This document shows positions 1 to 11,367 of a stretch of DNA of 64,000 nt, one piece after another. This DNA comes from Sphaerolaimus hirsutus (lineage: Eukaryota; Nematoda; Chromadorea; Monhysterida; Sphaerolaimidae). The translations under genes were made by a program, and so were the position numbers. The stretch's first letter is position 1. The number at the start of each line of letters is the position of its first letter. The notes beneath the pieces were generated by a model that was given only the letters and a program-made list of their open reading frames with translations, made no database searches and was not told where the DNA came from. The DNA is taken from contig OZ038452.1 in NCBI GenBank assembly GCA_964036195.1, forward strand, positions 23,509,785 through 23,573,784, given 5' to 3'.

Positions 1-323
1 TGCAAATCTGAGTGGATGAATACAGTCGATTCAAATGAAATAGCATAACTGAGTCGACCTTATTCATGCGAAACTGTGATGACCTCTATTCAATTTTTCT
101 TCAATTGCACGCATTCCCCAGTCGGAACACGAGCACATGTAATCAAAGCGGGGGTAAATATCTGCGCCAGATTTCCATTTCTTCGGTTCATTTGATTTGA
201 GCCGAATGGCACTTGTGCACGTTTTCCGAAAGTGTACACTTTGCGGTTAAGTGCCGATCAAGTAGTCTCCATCAATTTCATTTAGTTGTGCCGCAGGGGG
301 GGGGGACTGGCAGTAGAGTTGGG
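1..323. other. No gene recognised
   Basis: AT-rich sequence with no exon-like reading frame and no repeat that I recognise; it leads into the pentamer satellite. Confidence 0.5.
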
Positions 324-564
324 AACCCGAACCGAACCAAACCGATCCGAACCGAACTTTACCGAACCGAACCGAACCGAACTGGACCGAACCGAACCGA
401 ACCGAACCGAGCCGAGCCGAGCCGAACCGAACCGAACCGAACCGAACCGAACCGAACCGAACCGAACCGAACCGAACCGAACCGAACCGAACCGAACCGA
501 ACCGAACCGAACCGAACCGAACCGAACCGAACCGAACCGAAATGAACCGAACCGAACCGAACCG
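324..564. repeat. (AACCG)n pentanucleotide satellite
   Basis: About 240 bp of head-to-tail AACCG units (GAACC/CCGAA in other registers), perfect in the middle (about 415-540) and eroded at both edges into AACCA, GGACC and GAGCC variants. Because 5 and 3 share no factor, the array is open in most frames on both strands and yields mock repeats such as RTEPN and FGSVR; these are not proteins. Degenerate AACCGG/GAACC words continue to about 640. Confidence 0.95.
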
Positions 565-691
565 CTGTCCCAAGCATACTTTTGAGCCGAGAACCGGAAT
601 TGGAGCTCATATCGGAACCGGAACCGAGAACCAGCACCTCACAAAAATTTGAATTCCAACACCAACTGGCAGTCAAGTAGAAATAGATACC

Positions 692-945
692 TAAGTATAC
701 TCCAGTTACTTTACGCCCTGCACGCGTGGTTCCCGCTGGAAGCGTGCCAACGATTTTTTACGCATGCGATTTTCATTTAAAAAATTGAAATAGTCATCTC
801 TGTTATAACGCTATACGTTAACTCATTCAGAACAATGACAAAATCGCCGCATGCTTGGCTTGGCATCATTGGCACGCTTCCAACATGAGACATAAATGAG
901 TGCGAGGGCAGAGTATCATGTCCGCCGAGTATATACTCGGCAGAC
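692..945. repeat. Dispersed repeat, copy 1 (partner at 30800-31062)
   Basis: This stretch and 30800-31062 carry the same sequence in opposite orientation: shared words include GCACGCGTGGTTCC, GGAAGCGTGCCAA, AACATGAGACATAAATG/its variant and GGGCAGAGTATCATG. The edge at about 935-950 contains a small palindrome, GAGTATATACTC. No coding potential; probably a non-autonomous element. Confidence 0.6.
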
Positions 946-1342
946 ACGATACTCTACAAACAGATAGGAGTTATGTCTTGGGCTGGCAGACGGCCAGCCG
1001 AAAACTTATGGAAGGCGTGCTGATGACGAAGTGATGACCATCAAGCCGACGTGATGGCGGGAGATGATGATGGCGACGAAAGTGATCACGTCATGATGGA
1101 GTGTTTCCTCCGGAAAAATGTACGGCGTAAATGTCATCCGAGTATATGTACTTTTGTCTCGTTTTATATTCCAAAAAATATTCATTACTTTGTGAACAAT
1201 AAATATCACAAAGAAACTTTTTCCAATTTGAGGAATGCCTAGCAAGTGTACAAGAGAACCGGTAAGTTACAGGTAAAGTTATAATTGGTTATTTGAGTGA
1301 CAAGTGAACTTGTTAGTACAAAATACTTGTCACATTTAAATA

Positions 1343-1797
1343 TACCGTATTGGCTTGTTTTGAGTACCATGCTTGAATTGAGTACCATGCTCGATTACAG
1401 TGCCAGGGTAACCACGTTATGAAAGAATACAGTACCATGCTTGAATTGAGTGCCCCCCCCGCACCTAAGTAAATAGAAGCAAACGTGATGTGGGAAACGC
1501 AATATGTATAAAACGTTACTGCATGCGAGTGGCACAACCGCTTCTGTCGTTAAATGTCTAATCGTTGTACTAATTGTCGCAGCTGTTGCATTTACATCAT
1601 AATTGCCGCAGCTGTAATCGATATATCTACTAAAGTATGTGTATCGATATCTATAATAGACTCGAATTATGTACCAAATGTCCTCTGAAATAATACAATA
1701 CCATGCTCGAATTGAATACCATGCTTGAATTGAGTCCCATTGTAAGAGCCTTGTGAAAAAATACAACCCCCGGGGTTCAAAACAAGCCAATACGGTA
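1343..1797. mobile_element. Inverted-repeat element, TACCGTATTGG family
   Basis: The left end reads TACCGTATTGGCTTGTTTTG and the right end is its reverse complement, flanked by TATA on both sides. Inside, the word GTACCATGCTTGAATTGAGT and its reverse complement recur several times. No transposase; a MITE-like, non-autonomous element. Confidence 0.8.
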
Positions 1798-2720
1798 TAC
1801 CTAGTTGTTCATCACTTGACTTACCACTTACCACTTTCTTGTCACTTATCCGTTTAAGGAATTTGCACCTGGTGCAATACTGGTCGGCATGTATGAACCG
1901 AAAACTCTTTTTAGTTCGTGATAAATAGGCACTTTACGGTAGCCAACCACTAACGATGGCAAAACGTTACGATGGCAAAAGTGTTTGAATTTTTACATCG
2001 TTTTCTTCTTAAAATGACTTTTCTAATTCCGAATTTTTTCGATAATAGATTTTGAATTTGCGAATTCAGTTTTTGAATCATTTGATTACTTTTCGAATTT
2101 TTAAATTTTTCTAGAATTTTTTTGTGTTTTTTTCTACGGGTGAAATGAGAATTCGAGACTCCAAAAAAATTCGAAAAAATGAAAACGTTTTCGAATTTTC
2201 AAATTTCTTTGCCATCCGTTACCCAAGTTGTACTTTCTGTTTGTTTTGTCTGGCTACCTAATTTATTTAATTTTATTTTATTCATTGCCTGTAAAATGGA
2301 CCATCATTTCGTGGACTTTCAATCAGGAGAATGAAAAGCTGAGGTAACTAAATGTGTTTTTTACAAAACATTAGGCAGAAAATGTTTTTTTTTATATCAC
2401 AGAAAGGAATTCTCAGGACAGGAAATTACTTTTCTTATTTTACCGAAAGTGAGCATTGCGTAAACACATGCTTAATATAAAATACATTGCATGTCACCGT
2501 GTTTGATTCAAACTGCTATTTTCAATTAAATACATGTTCAGTGAAGTGTTTAGGGATCTACTTTGGTAGGGGGAATGACTCATTACGCCTAGCGTACCAA
2601 ACATCTCAGGAGATTTTATACAATATAACAAAATGTAAAATAATGTTATATTGTATGTCCAATTTAAAATTTTGTAGGTTCCATTTTCACTTTGTACTTT
2701 TTCGCACCGTCTCGAAGATA
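1798..2720. other. No gene; TTCGAAAATT-rich foldback inside
   Basis: Within this gap, about 1944-2222 starts with AACGATGGCAAA and ends with TTTGCCATCCGTTAC, with runs of TTCGAATTTT/AATTCGAAAA between: a decayed foldback related to copies near 44110-44330 and 44990-45255. The remainder shows nothing recognisable. Confidence 0.5.
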
Positions 2721-3790
2721 TACCGTGTTTCCTCGAAATACACCCTCCCCTCGAAATAACTCCCTCTCGAAATACCCCCTCCCCTCGTAATACCCCCTCT
2801 CGAAATACCCCCCTTAAAATGGCCACTATGAAATAATTACCCACCCCCTCGAAATACCCCCCTAATTGTATGTAAAGGTAACATACATGACTAAAGCTGC
2901 GGTTTGTGATCATAGCTGAAATCGGGGGTAGCATTTTAGGGGGGTCTAACCTGCCGGCACGTGTTTATATCTCAGAACCGCTTGGCGATAATTGTTGATA
3001 TTTGTATAAAATATGGTTTCAAGTCGGCAAATTTGGTATGGGAGTAGATAAATGTCCCCCAGTTGTTGTGTTAATTGCATAATTTCATATCGCAAGATAT
3101 CATGTCGGAAGATGAAGCACAGTGTCATACATGTATGAACGTGGTGCACAGTTTAAATCATCTACCAAAGCACCAATTCTTCATAAAAATAGTCCAAATT
3201 TGGCATGGAAGTAGATAAATGTACCCCATTTAATATGTTAATTTGTCAGCTTGACCGCATCTTGAAAGTTCAGCATTTTGCTGTTGCTGTTCAACCATAT
3301 GCACCGCATGCGCATCCAAACACAACGGGACATGTTCATACACATATGGAACTGTCCTTCACGTTCTGACATGTAATCTTGCGATATGAAATTATGCGCT
3401 TAACACAACAAATGGGGGACATTTATCTACTCCCGTACCAAATTTGAGCAGTTTCCATTCAAAATTGACGCGTCGGGACCCAATTGAAATCGTGCGCCTG
3501 ACGTGCGCCACCCTGTACGTTAAAAACAATGACCGTGTTACGTTAGAACTGGTTTTGTACCATCTACACACTTTAATAAGTCTATAGACTCATACATGGT
3601 GCTTATTGTTGCATTTTTCTACGTCTGCGTACGTTGCAAGCAACAAATTAGTACTGGGAGTTCAAAAAAATTCCTGGCAAAATAATAAGCCCCCCCCTCG
3701 AAATGCCCCCCACCCCTCGTTTAACCCCCCTCCAAATTCTCACTCTGAAACAATCACCCCGGGGGGGGGGTATTTCGAAGAAATACGGTA
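2721..3790. mobile_element. Inverted-repeat element, TACCGTATTTCCTCGAAATA family
   Basis: Left end TACCGTGTTTCCTCGAAATA; right end the near reverse complement, ending AAATACGGTA. Next to each end the word TCGAAATACCCCCC is repeated as a degenerate tandem, so C-rich runs mark both edges. The middle carries family sequence also seen at 14700, 31500 and 44550 (for example GTGTAAAGAGAACGTACATG). A separate foldback is inserted at 3022-3454. No transposase. Confidence 0.75.
3022..3454. repeat. Foldback element nested in the 2721-3790 element
   Basis: Arms of about 85 bp (3022-3106 and 3369-3454) are inverted copies: both contain GGGAGTAGATAAATGTCCCC or its complement, AACACAAC and TTTCATATCGCAAGAT. 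A short diverged repeat of one arm lies near 3197-3240. Confidence 0.75.
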
Positions 3791-3870
3791 ATCATAAATA
3801 CTTTTGACGTCCAAGCGCTTGCATGTTTTATTGGATGTCGAATACCTATTTTTTTTTTCTCGCTACACAC

Positions 3871-4368
3871 CAGACTTCTTAAAAGTACTGAACCATTTGT
3901 AAAGTAAACGTAAACGTAATGTATTTTTATTTTACTCATACAAGAGTACAGAAAACGTAGAGTATCTTATTTATACTTTTACACTGCGTAAAATGTGAGT
4001 AAAATGCTTTTTTCTGGGATAACGTAAAGAATAGTTATTTTTTCTCGCAGAAGTGAGTAGTTTTCTCACAAAAATAACATAAAAATGGGTGTTTTTTCAA
4101 TTTTCACTCCGAAATACATCAAAGATGTGTTTTTCTCTCTTGATAAGTATTTCTTAGAAAAATGTCCTATGTTTGTCACTTTCTGACTGGCAAAATGACA
4201 TTTTCTGTCCCCTTAATATACGTATTTTCTGTACTCGCGTATTTACTTTCAAAAACTACGCGACTATGTGAATACTGGTATTTTTTCAGGGGGAAACGTA
4301 AACGTATTTACGCAGTACACGAGTATACGTATTTATCGAGTAAACGTAAATACGTTTTAACAACTATG
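3871..4368. mobile_element. hAT-type MITE, CAGAGTTGTTA family, with 8-bp TSD
   Basis: The element is flanked by perfect 8-bp direct repeats CTACACAC (3863-3870 and 4369-4376), the usual footprint of hAT transposons. It begins CAGACTTCTTAAAAGTACTG and ends TTTTAACAACTATG. The interior is built of ACGTAAA/TTTACGT words. No transposase frame. Confidence 0.85.
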
Positions 4369-4419
4369 CTACACACACCGCAGCTTGACATCAAGCATCA
4401 TCCGTCGTGCAGTCATGCA

Positions 4420-5156
4420 TAGTGATGGAAAAGCGCCATGGCGCTGGCGCCTGGCGCTAGCGCCAAAGCAAAAAGCGCCATGGCGCTTTTGGCGCTTGGC
4501 GCCATTTTCTGGCGGCGCTGTTGGCGCCTGGCGCTGGCATTTTTAATGGCGCCAAAAAAGCGCCAACCATGATTATAAAAATGGTTATAATACAGTGAAA
4601 ATTCACATTCCAGTTGATCAATTTTGAGAACAACTGAATTAATATTGATAAATATAGGTAGGTAAGGGTGTCAGTGGACACTAATATTTATTAAATATTG
4701 ATAAGGTAATATTTGGACACAAATGTACCGTATTTCCTCGAATTATCCCTCCCTTGAATCAACCCCCGTCGAAATACCTCCCATTTTTAATAACGTAAGT
4801 ACATCATGTATGCAATGTACATGACGTATTATTTGCTGCCAATTACCATCGCAGATACATATAAAGTAGTTGGTACGTACATGTATTATGCATATACCGT
4901 ATTTCCTCGAAATATCCCCCCTTTGAATTAGATTTAAAAAAACCCATGAGGGTAATAAGAGGGGATTTTAACAATGTAAACATTGTAGTGGTTGATTGTA
5001 CTTCAATGGCAGAAGTTAAATCGACTAATTGATTCATCAACCGTGCCGGTGCGTCACAGTGCGCCATTACCCTCTGGCGCCATTGGCGCTTGGCGCTGAG
5101 GTTCAGAAAAGCGCCATGGCGAAAAGCAGAAAAGCCTGGCGCTTTTTCCATCACTA
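4420..5156. mobile_element. hAT-type MITE, TAGTGATGGAA/GGCGCC family, with 8-bp TSD
   Basis: Perfect 8-bp direct repeats GTCATGCA (4412-4419 and 5157-5164) flank an element whose ends are TAGTGATGGAAAAGCGCCA and its near reverse complement. Immediately inside each end is a run of self-complementary words (AGCGCCATGGCGCT, GGCGCTTGGCGCC). Fragments of the TACCGTATTTCCTCGAA family lie inside at about 4727 and 4896. Non-autonomous. Confidence 0.9.
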
Positions 5157-6099
5157 GTCATGCATATCAAACATTAACAGCAACTAAAAAGGGAAAAAAG
5201 GAATGAATTACCGCGTTTCCTCAAATAGAATGGCATACCTCCAATAGAAGGGCACATCCAATAGAACGGCAGGCTTTGGCAACTTTTTTCACTAACGAGA
5301 AAAATAGAAAGGCACCTCAAATAGAAAAGCAGGTTTTTTTCACTTCTGGAGTTCTTGGCTTGACTGAAAAATGGCGAGTCGCGTGCTTTTTGACGGTTGG
5401 CTGCTTTTTTGCGATATCTGGCACTGCGAAACTGTCATTTAGCATGTTTTGAGCATTTTCGCAATACGCATTTTTATACATTTTTGCATTTGTTCCATGG
5501 AAAGTGGTTGAATTTTTATGTGTTTTTTTTAAAATGATTTTTTTTGTATTTTTCACCAGAAAGTTAGAATTTTCGAATTTAGTTTTCGGTTTTTTATACT
5601 TAGATTTTGATGTTTTCCGATTTTCCAGGACAATTATGAATACCGTAAATGCTCTGATAAGACACTCCCTTGGATAACACCCCTCCCCTCCCCATGTTGG
5701 CCGGGTGAATGCATGGCTTGTAACTGCAGCACATGGCACTCTATTGGAAAGGAGGGAGGTATATTTCAATACACTACTGTCCAATTTCCAATTCAATATC
5801 CCATCATGCATTATTATAGGTACCGTATTTCCTTGAATTACCCCTCCCCCTCTATTTCTCAATGTAAACCCCCCTCCCCCCATGCACAACACCCGGGGCA
5901 TTACTCTATAGTGCCCCCGGGCCCGGGGGACCTATGCCTGGTTTCAAAAACATTAGCAGAGTTCAAAATAAATATCCACATGACAAATGAAGCTGCACGG
6001 TAATGAAATATGCAGATGGTTTGAACTGTTACAATGAACGCCCGGCGGCGCTCATTGTCATTCCGCGGCATGAACGTTGTTTTTCCATTGAGTTGTCTG
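5157..6099. other. No gene; TACCG-type fragments
   Basis: Contains fragments of TACCG-family repeats: about 5211-5335 (words such as CAAATAGAATGGCA), about 5642-5700 (TACCGTAAATGCTCTGATAA) and about 5821-5925 (TACCGTATTTCCTTGAATTA next to C runs and CCCGGGGCA words). Open frames here are products of these repeats. Confidence 0.5.
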
Positions 6100-6316
6100 G
6101 TGCCAGTTCCGCAAAATGAGAAGTGAGAAATGGCAAAGGCGAAGTGAAAGCGCAGAGGCAATGGCAAGTGAAATGGCAAAAGCGAAGAGAAATTATCCTT
6201 TTTATATTTTTTACTTCGCTTTTGCCAATTCACTTGCCGTTTCACTTCGCATTTGCGCTTTTACTTCGCCTTTGCCATTTCACTTCTCACTTCTCATTTT
6301 GGGGAACTGGCCCCAG
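6100..6316. repeat. Palindromic element with GTGCCA...CCCCAG termini
   Basis: A 217-bp near-palindrome: the left arm has AAAATGAGAAGTGAGAAATG and GGCAAAGGCGAAGTGAAA, and the right arm returns the same words inverted. It starts GTGCCAGTTCC and ends GGAACTGGCCCCAG, so its edges look like a 5' splice site (CTG|GTGCCA) and a 3' splice site (CCCCAG|G). The arms differ in sequence from the CCCTGTAAAATG family at 30277-30471, but the terminal hexamers are the same. No gene is recognised around it. Confidence 0.8.
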
Positions 6317-7034
6317 GACGCTGGGAACAAACAAATATTTTTATGTAAATAAATACGTAGGGACATTTGAAGAAAACCAAACCAACATAAATACGTTCTA
6401 AGGTCAAAACAGGATGACATTTTCTGATCAGACAATTTTTCCATGCCTCCATAAAAAAATTTTACCTTCAGCAACCAGAAAAGTTTATTTTATATTTAGT
6501 TACCCCCATCGATTTAACCACCCTCAAAGTTTGCTGGCGAAATAACAAACCCCCTGTAGGAATACTGCAAATTCCACATTGCCATTTTTTTATCTTTTTT
6601 CGAAGGTGCTGCTCAAACTGTAGATAAATACTTTCATGTACACAAAATTGCTCCGTTTTCGATTCTTATTGAATTTCGGGCAGGGGAAAAGTGGAACCTA
6701 GCGGGAAAATGAGACTTGGTTTTCGTTCAATCCCGGGTTTTGGGAAATTGAGTGTCCGGTGCCGGTGAATACACGCATTTCATGCGTTGGAACTTTTTAT
6801 CGCGCCACGAAATTGCATCTAAAACGACATCAGACTCAGAGTTGGTAAAAATACTGAACTTTTTGAAAGCGTAAAAGCATTTTGCGTATGTAAGTCTAAA
6901 AGCGTAAAGAATATGAAAGCGTAAAAGCATTTTATTTCGATTTTACTCACAGCCAGGATACAGAAAACGTGATATGATAGCTTCATCACCTACATACAAA
7001 ATTACATGACCAAATAAAACTTGCGGTTTTTTAC
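6317..7034. other. No gene recognised
   Basis: AT-rich sequence with ACGTAAA words and short C-rich TACCG-family scraps near 6500. A hAT-type end fragment (ACTGAACTTTTTGAAAGCG) is visible near 6850. Nothing else is supportable. Confidence 0.45.
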
Positions 7035-7404
7035 CATAGTTGTTAAAACGTATTGACGTTTACTCGAAAATACGTATACACGTGTACTGCGTAAATACGT
7101 TTACGGTTCCTCCCGTAAAAATGACCGGTACGCACATACTCACATAGGTACTTTTTGAAATTACGCGAGTACAGAAAACGTATTTTAATGGGACAGAAAA
7201 TGTCGTTTTGCCAGACAGAAAGTGACAAACATAGAACATTTTCCTAAGAAATAGTTATCAGGAGAGGACAACACATCTTTGATGTATTTCAGAGTAAAAA
7301 TTGAAAAACACACACCAATTTTTACGTTATTTTTGTGAGAAAAATACTCACCTTTACGTTTACTATGAGAAAAATACACATTTTTTACGTTTTTCTGGGA
7401 AGAA

Positions 7405-8256
7405 TACCGTATTACCTCGAATTATCCCCCTTGAATTACCCCCTCCCCTCGAAATACCCCCCCCCCCCTAAAATTCGGCTGAGGAAATAATAAACCCTCC
7501 CTCGAAATACCCCCCCTAACATTGAGTGTAAAGAGAACGTACATCACAAATACCGCAGTTTGTGATCTGTACAATGCAGAACACACGTTAAAACTGAAGA
7601 TTGAGTGACGTTAGGGAAGGGTTTATGTGTACCGTAAATGCTCTATTAGGACGACCCCCCTCCAATAAAGCGACCTCTCCAATAGTACGACCCCCTTTGG
7701 CACGTTGTCTAAGTATAAAACGACCCTCTCCAATAATCCGACCCCCTCAAATAATGCGACCCCCAAAGAAAAATAAAAAATAGAAAATGGATGTAAGAAA
7801 ATGATGTTGCAATCTTCGGACGTTGTAATAAGGCAAATTTAGCAAATTTTGTGGGATTGTGGTGATTTTTGCTTAACAATATTGTTTTACGATGCCTTGC
7901 TCATACGAGTTACATGAACAGTTGCGTTGTTGAGGTGTCGAAAGATACAATGCGACCCTCTCCAATAAAGCGACCCCTCCAATAATGCGACCCCCAAAAA
8001 TGTGCTGAAAACAATAAACCGACAGTCGCCTTATTGGAGCATTTACGGTATATACAGTTATATATACCTATAACAACATATACATCTATGTAATTGTTCG
8101 ATTTTTCTACGTCCGAGTATGGGGAATTTCCGAAAATTTCTGGCGAAATAATAGACCCCCCTCGAATAAACCCCCCCCCCCCCCTCGAATTATCCCCCCT
8201 CAAATTTTGCTGGCGAAATAATAAACCCCCTGGGGGTATTTCGAGGTAATACGGTA
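7405..8256. mobile_element. TACCGTATTACCTCGAATTATCC element, itself interrupted
   Basis: Ends are TACCGTATTACCTCGAATTA and the matching AATACGGTA. Words TCGAAATACCCCCC recur inside each end. A third element (7630-8050) is inserted in its middle, so three insertions are stacked here. Confidence 0.75.
7630..8050. mobile_element. TACCGTAAATGCTC element
   Basis: Ends TACCGTAAATGCTC and GAGCATTTACGGTA are exact inverted repeats. Near both ends the word CCAATAAAGCGACC and variants are repeated. No coding capacity. Confidence 0.8.
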
Positions 8257-8427
8257 CTCATTTTTACGTTTTCTCTGGAAAAAGTCTTTTACTCACCTTT
8301 TACGCAGTGTAAAAGTAAAAATAAAGTACTGTACGTTTTCTGTACACAAACACAGGTGTGAGTAAAGTAAAAATACTTAACGTTTACGTTTACTTTTAAA
8401 AAAGTTCAGTACTTTTCACAACTCTTG

Positions 8428-9300
8428 TTTTTTTTCGAATGAAAATTTTTTGCGAATGGATGTAGGTACAACTGTGCACTCGTACATATAGGTGCGCACT
8501 GATGATCACGTGTTATTTCATGTGCTTCATTTCATGTCTTGAACACGTTCAAAAATGCATACCTACCTATGCATTCATCAAATTCAGGTCACTTTACTGG
8601 CTTCAATATGACAAAAAATGTCTACCCTCTCGTGTTATTCACAACTGCAACTTTGTTTTTGTTTTACATTTGTCATAAATGTGAAATAAAAACAATGCAA
8701 ATGCAACTAGAAATGTCAGTAGAAATTTAATTGCAGACGGAAGTTTGATAACTAGACTTCGCTGCGATAGGGCTTAGGTACCTGCACCCATTCAATTTAT
8801 GTAAATAGCGAATAATTTTATTTGCGTTTTACACAATTATATGCGCTGACATTCAAACACGTAAATATAAATATACCTAATGTATGCAAATACTTCATCA
8901 CGGTGGAATGATTAAATTTTATTTAAATTTTAATTTTAATTAATGAAAGTTTAAATTTGAAAATTTGAAAGCTAAAACACATAGCATACAATAAGAGTAG
9001 GCTGAATGTCGCCATGTGGCCATTTCAGTTTTCACAGAAGTCACGGTGAAAACTAGTGCGTGCGGGGCCTCCCTCTGCAATGATACAGACTGCAATTGCG
9101 GAATGCAAATTGCAACAGACATTTTCCATTTTCTAATGATTGTATATACCATTATTATCTGTAGTCTGCACATAATCTTATATAAATACGTACGCAATGT
9201 CTATGTGAATCTTGACCACAACCACGGTCATGCGTAGTTGTATGAATTTACTACAAAATTGTAGGTTCAATAAGCTACTACAATAGCCAATATAGGGCCT
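8428..9300. other. No gene recognised
   Basis: AT-rich. A plus-strand frame at 9016-9237 encodes a Cys-rich stretch followed by a hydrophobic one, but it lacks splice-site or codon-usage support and I do not call it. Confidence 0.4.
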
Positions 9301-9302
9301 TT

Positions 9303-9790
9303 TGGCGAAAAATATGGCTGAAATGGAAAATAACTTCGCCGTAAAATTGATAAAATTATAACGGATAAAGGTATTGGATGACCCTGAAATTTTTCAGGAA
9401 TCAAATGGCAACCATTACCTTAATCGTGTCCAAAAATCAGCATAAATGGCGCACTTGTAATGGAGATATCAATTTTGCAGTGATTTCAGTCAATTTTACA
9501 TCATGAGTTTACGAAGATAAAATTTTATTCACGGTGACCAATTGATTGAAATCACCGAAAAATATATTCTACATCTGATATCGTCGATATCATTTTTAGG
9601 TGCCTTCGCTTAATATGTACCATTTATGCTGATTTTTTACACGATGAAAATAATGGTTACCACTTAATTCATGACAAATTTCAGTGTTATACCTTTATCC
9701 ATTCCAGTGTTATAAATTTCATCGTGAAGTTCAATGTTTCATTTCATCTCTACTTTGAGCTGTAAATGCCCCCTTGAAATGGAAAATAGA
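9303..9790. repeat. Foldback element with imperfect 200-bp arms
   Basis: Left arm (about 9303-9460) and right arm (about 9600-9785) are inverted diverged copies; shared words include GGATAAAGGTAT, AATCAGCATAAATGG and GTAACCATTA variants. No coding capacity. Confidence 0.7.
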
Positions 9791-10470
9791 ACCCACCGTA
9801 AAATCAATCGTGGGTTTATTACTCTTTACTCAATTTTTCGATGTGGTGTTACGTGACTTTTAACCGAGCTGTAAACTTCACAAATACTGCGCCAGCCAAG
9901 TACTTGTGTTTAAAAAACACCACACACATATTTGAACGAATACGGTAGTGGCAATTGGTAAAAGATGCCATGTTAACGCCTTCTAAATAACTTCCTGCTC
10001 CGGGAGCACTTGGGCAATTTTTATGTCCACTTCCAACGTGATTACTGATATGCGTGATCACACATTCAGTCCTCATGTGACACGTTCGCGAATGGCGCCG
10101 CGCACACTTGTACGCAATTCGGGAAACTCGTAAATCTGTTTTAACACATTTGGGTAAACGCATTTTGAGTTGACCAGAATGAGCGGTCTGTCAACTGCTG
10201 TTGACGGAGATCAATTATTATTCATTGTGATCAACTCAAAGGTATTTATGAGTTTCCCAAATTTCGGTGGAGTACTATTGTGCGCGGTCGCAAGTTGTAA
10301 ACTGGTGGAAAATATAAATGAGAAAATCACTTTATTGTATTTTACAATTCCCACATGCAACCTGTTAGGCTCTCATCTTGTGTGAGGGTGCCCCCATGTA
10401 TTTACTATATATACCCTAGTGGGCACCCCCCTCAGGCCACCCTTGCTGCAGAACAAAAAAATTTTCCACA
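9791..10470. other. No gene recognised
   Basis: No exon-like frame with splice signals. A copy of GGAAAATATAAATGAGAA at about 10309 belongs to the element starting at 10471, as does the GGGTGCCCCC/GGGCACCCCC pair near 10387-10425. Confidence 0.45.
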
Positions 10471-11367
10471 TTTTTTCTGGAAAATATAAATGAGAATTCA
10501 TACAAATTTTTGTTCCTGAAGAAATTTATATTTTTAATATCTTTTTTTCTGGACATTTGAGACCAAAAAGTTTTTTTAACATTGGTAGATTATAAGTATG
10601 TTTAACTTTTCTACCCCCTCAGAACCCCCAGAAGCCCCACACAATGATGGCGTTGTTGATCAAATTCAAAAAATTTTTTTGAGAAAAACATAGGTTTGAA
10701 AAAGTGGACAATCCACTATCCCAAGCTATTCATGGAGCACATGGGGGCCAGAATTGGCTTGCTCAGTGTCAGGGGCAACATATGGCTGCTCCTGGGCCCC
10801 GTTTTTGCACTTACGTATTTTTTATAGCAAACAATAAAAACAGCCCTGTGTAAAGAGGGCACTCGCGTGACAGCGTGTCCAGCACCTGCAGTGTCATGAT
10901 GCAAATTACAAAACACTTGTGCCCATTCAATGTGGGCACTAATTATCTGATAAAAACCTGTAGGAGCCAATGGGCAATGTGCCCTGTATCTAGTGTGAGT
11001 GGGCCAGACAAATAAAGAGGTCATGTCCAGAAAACAAAAAATCACAGTTTTTTAATCACAACCACAATTTAGGTAATCACAAAGTTTAACATCATTGTTG
11101 ACATGGCTCCGTGGCACATGTCTGTATATTGGGGGTAATTTTTGTGTGGGGGAGTGGGCAGGGGGTCAAAATATACCCCCTAATTACCAGTGGGTCATAA
11201 GATGGCTTTGGGCAAGCCACAAGGACTTTTAATTTTTTGAAAAAGCACCAACACAAGTGTATTCATCACTTGTGTTGTCACCACACCAAAAAATGGCTGC
11301 ACACTTCACCACAGCTATATTTTGTGTGGTTTTTTGAAAATTCTCATTTATATTTTCCAGGAAAAAA
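10471..11367. repeat. Inverted-repeat element, GGAAAATATAAATGAG family
   Basis: Left end TTTTTTCTGGAAAATATAAA and right end its near reverse complement (11338-11367) form arms of about 28 bp. Flanking GGGTGCCC-type words on both sides (10387-10430 and 11408-11465) suggest the true element may be longer. Small frames inside are not supported as genes. Confidence 0.6.

Larger units (their letters stand above)
7035..8427. mobile_element. hAT-type MITE interrupted by a TACCG element
   Basis: Outer ends CATAGTTGTTAAAACG (7035) and GTACTTTTCACAACTCTTG (8427, reversed family end GTACTGAAC) belong to the CAGAGTTGTTA family. The middle, 7405-8256, is a different element. Flanking T runs make the target duplication unreadable here. 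Confidence 0.7.

Noticed and set aside
213..676. Long frames of RTEPN / FGSVR repeats on both strands
   Set aside because: They are translations of a pentanucleotide satellite and are open on both strands for arithmetic reasons only.
8539..9237. Two plus-strand frames with hydrophobic stretches (8539-8730, 9016-9237)
   Set aside because: No splice sites, homology or codon-usage support; AT-rich sequence often gives hydrophobic frames.
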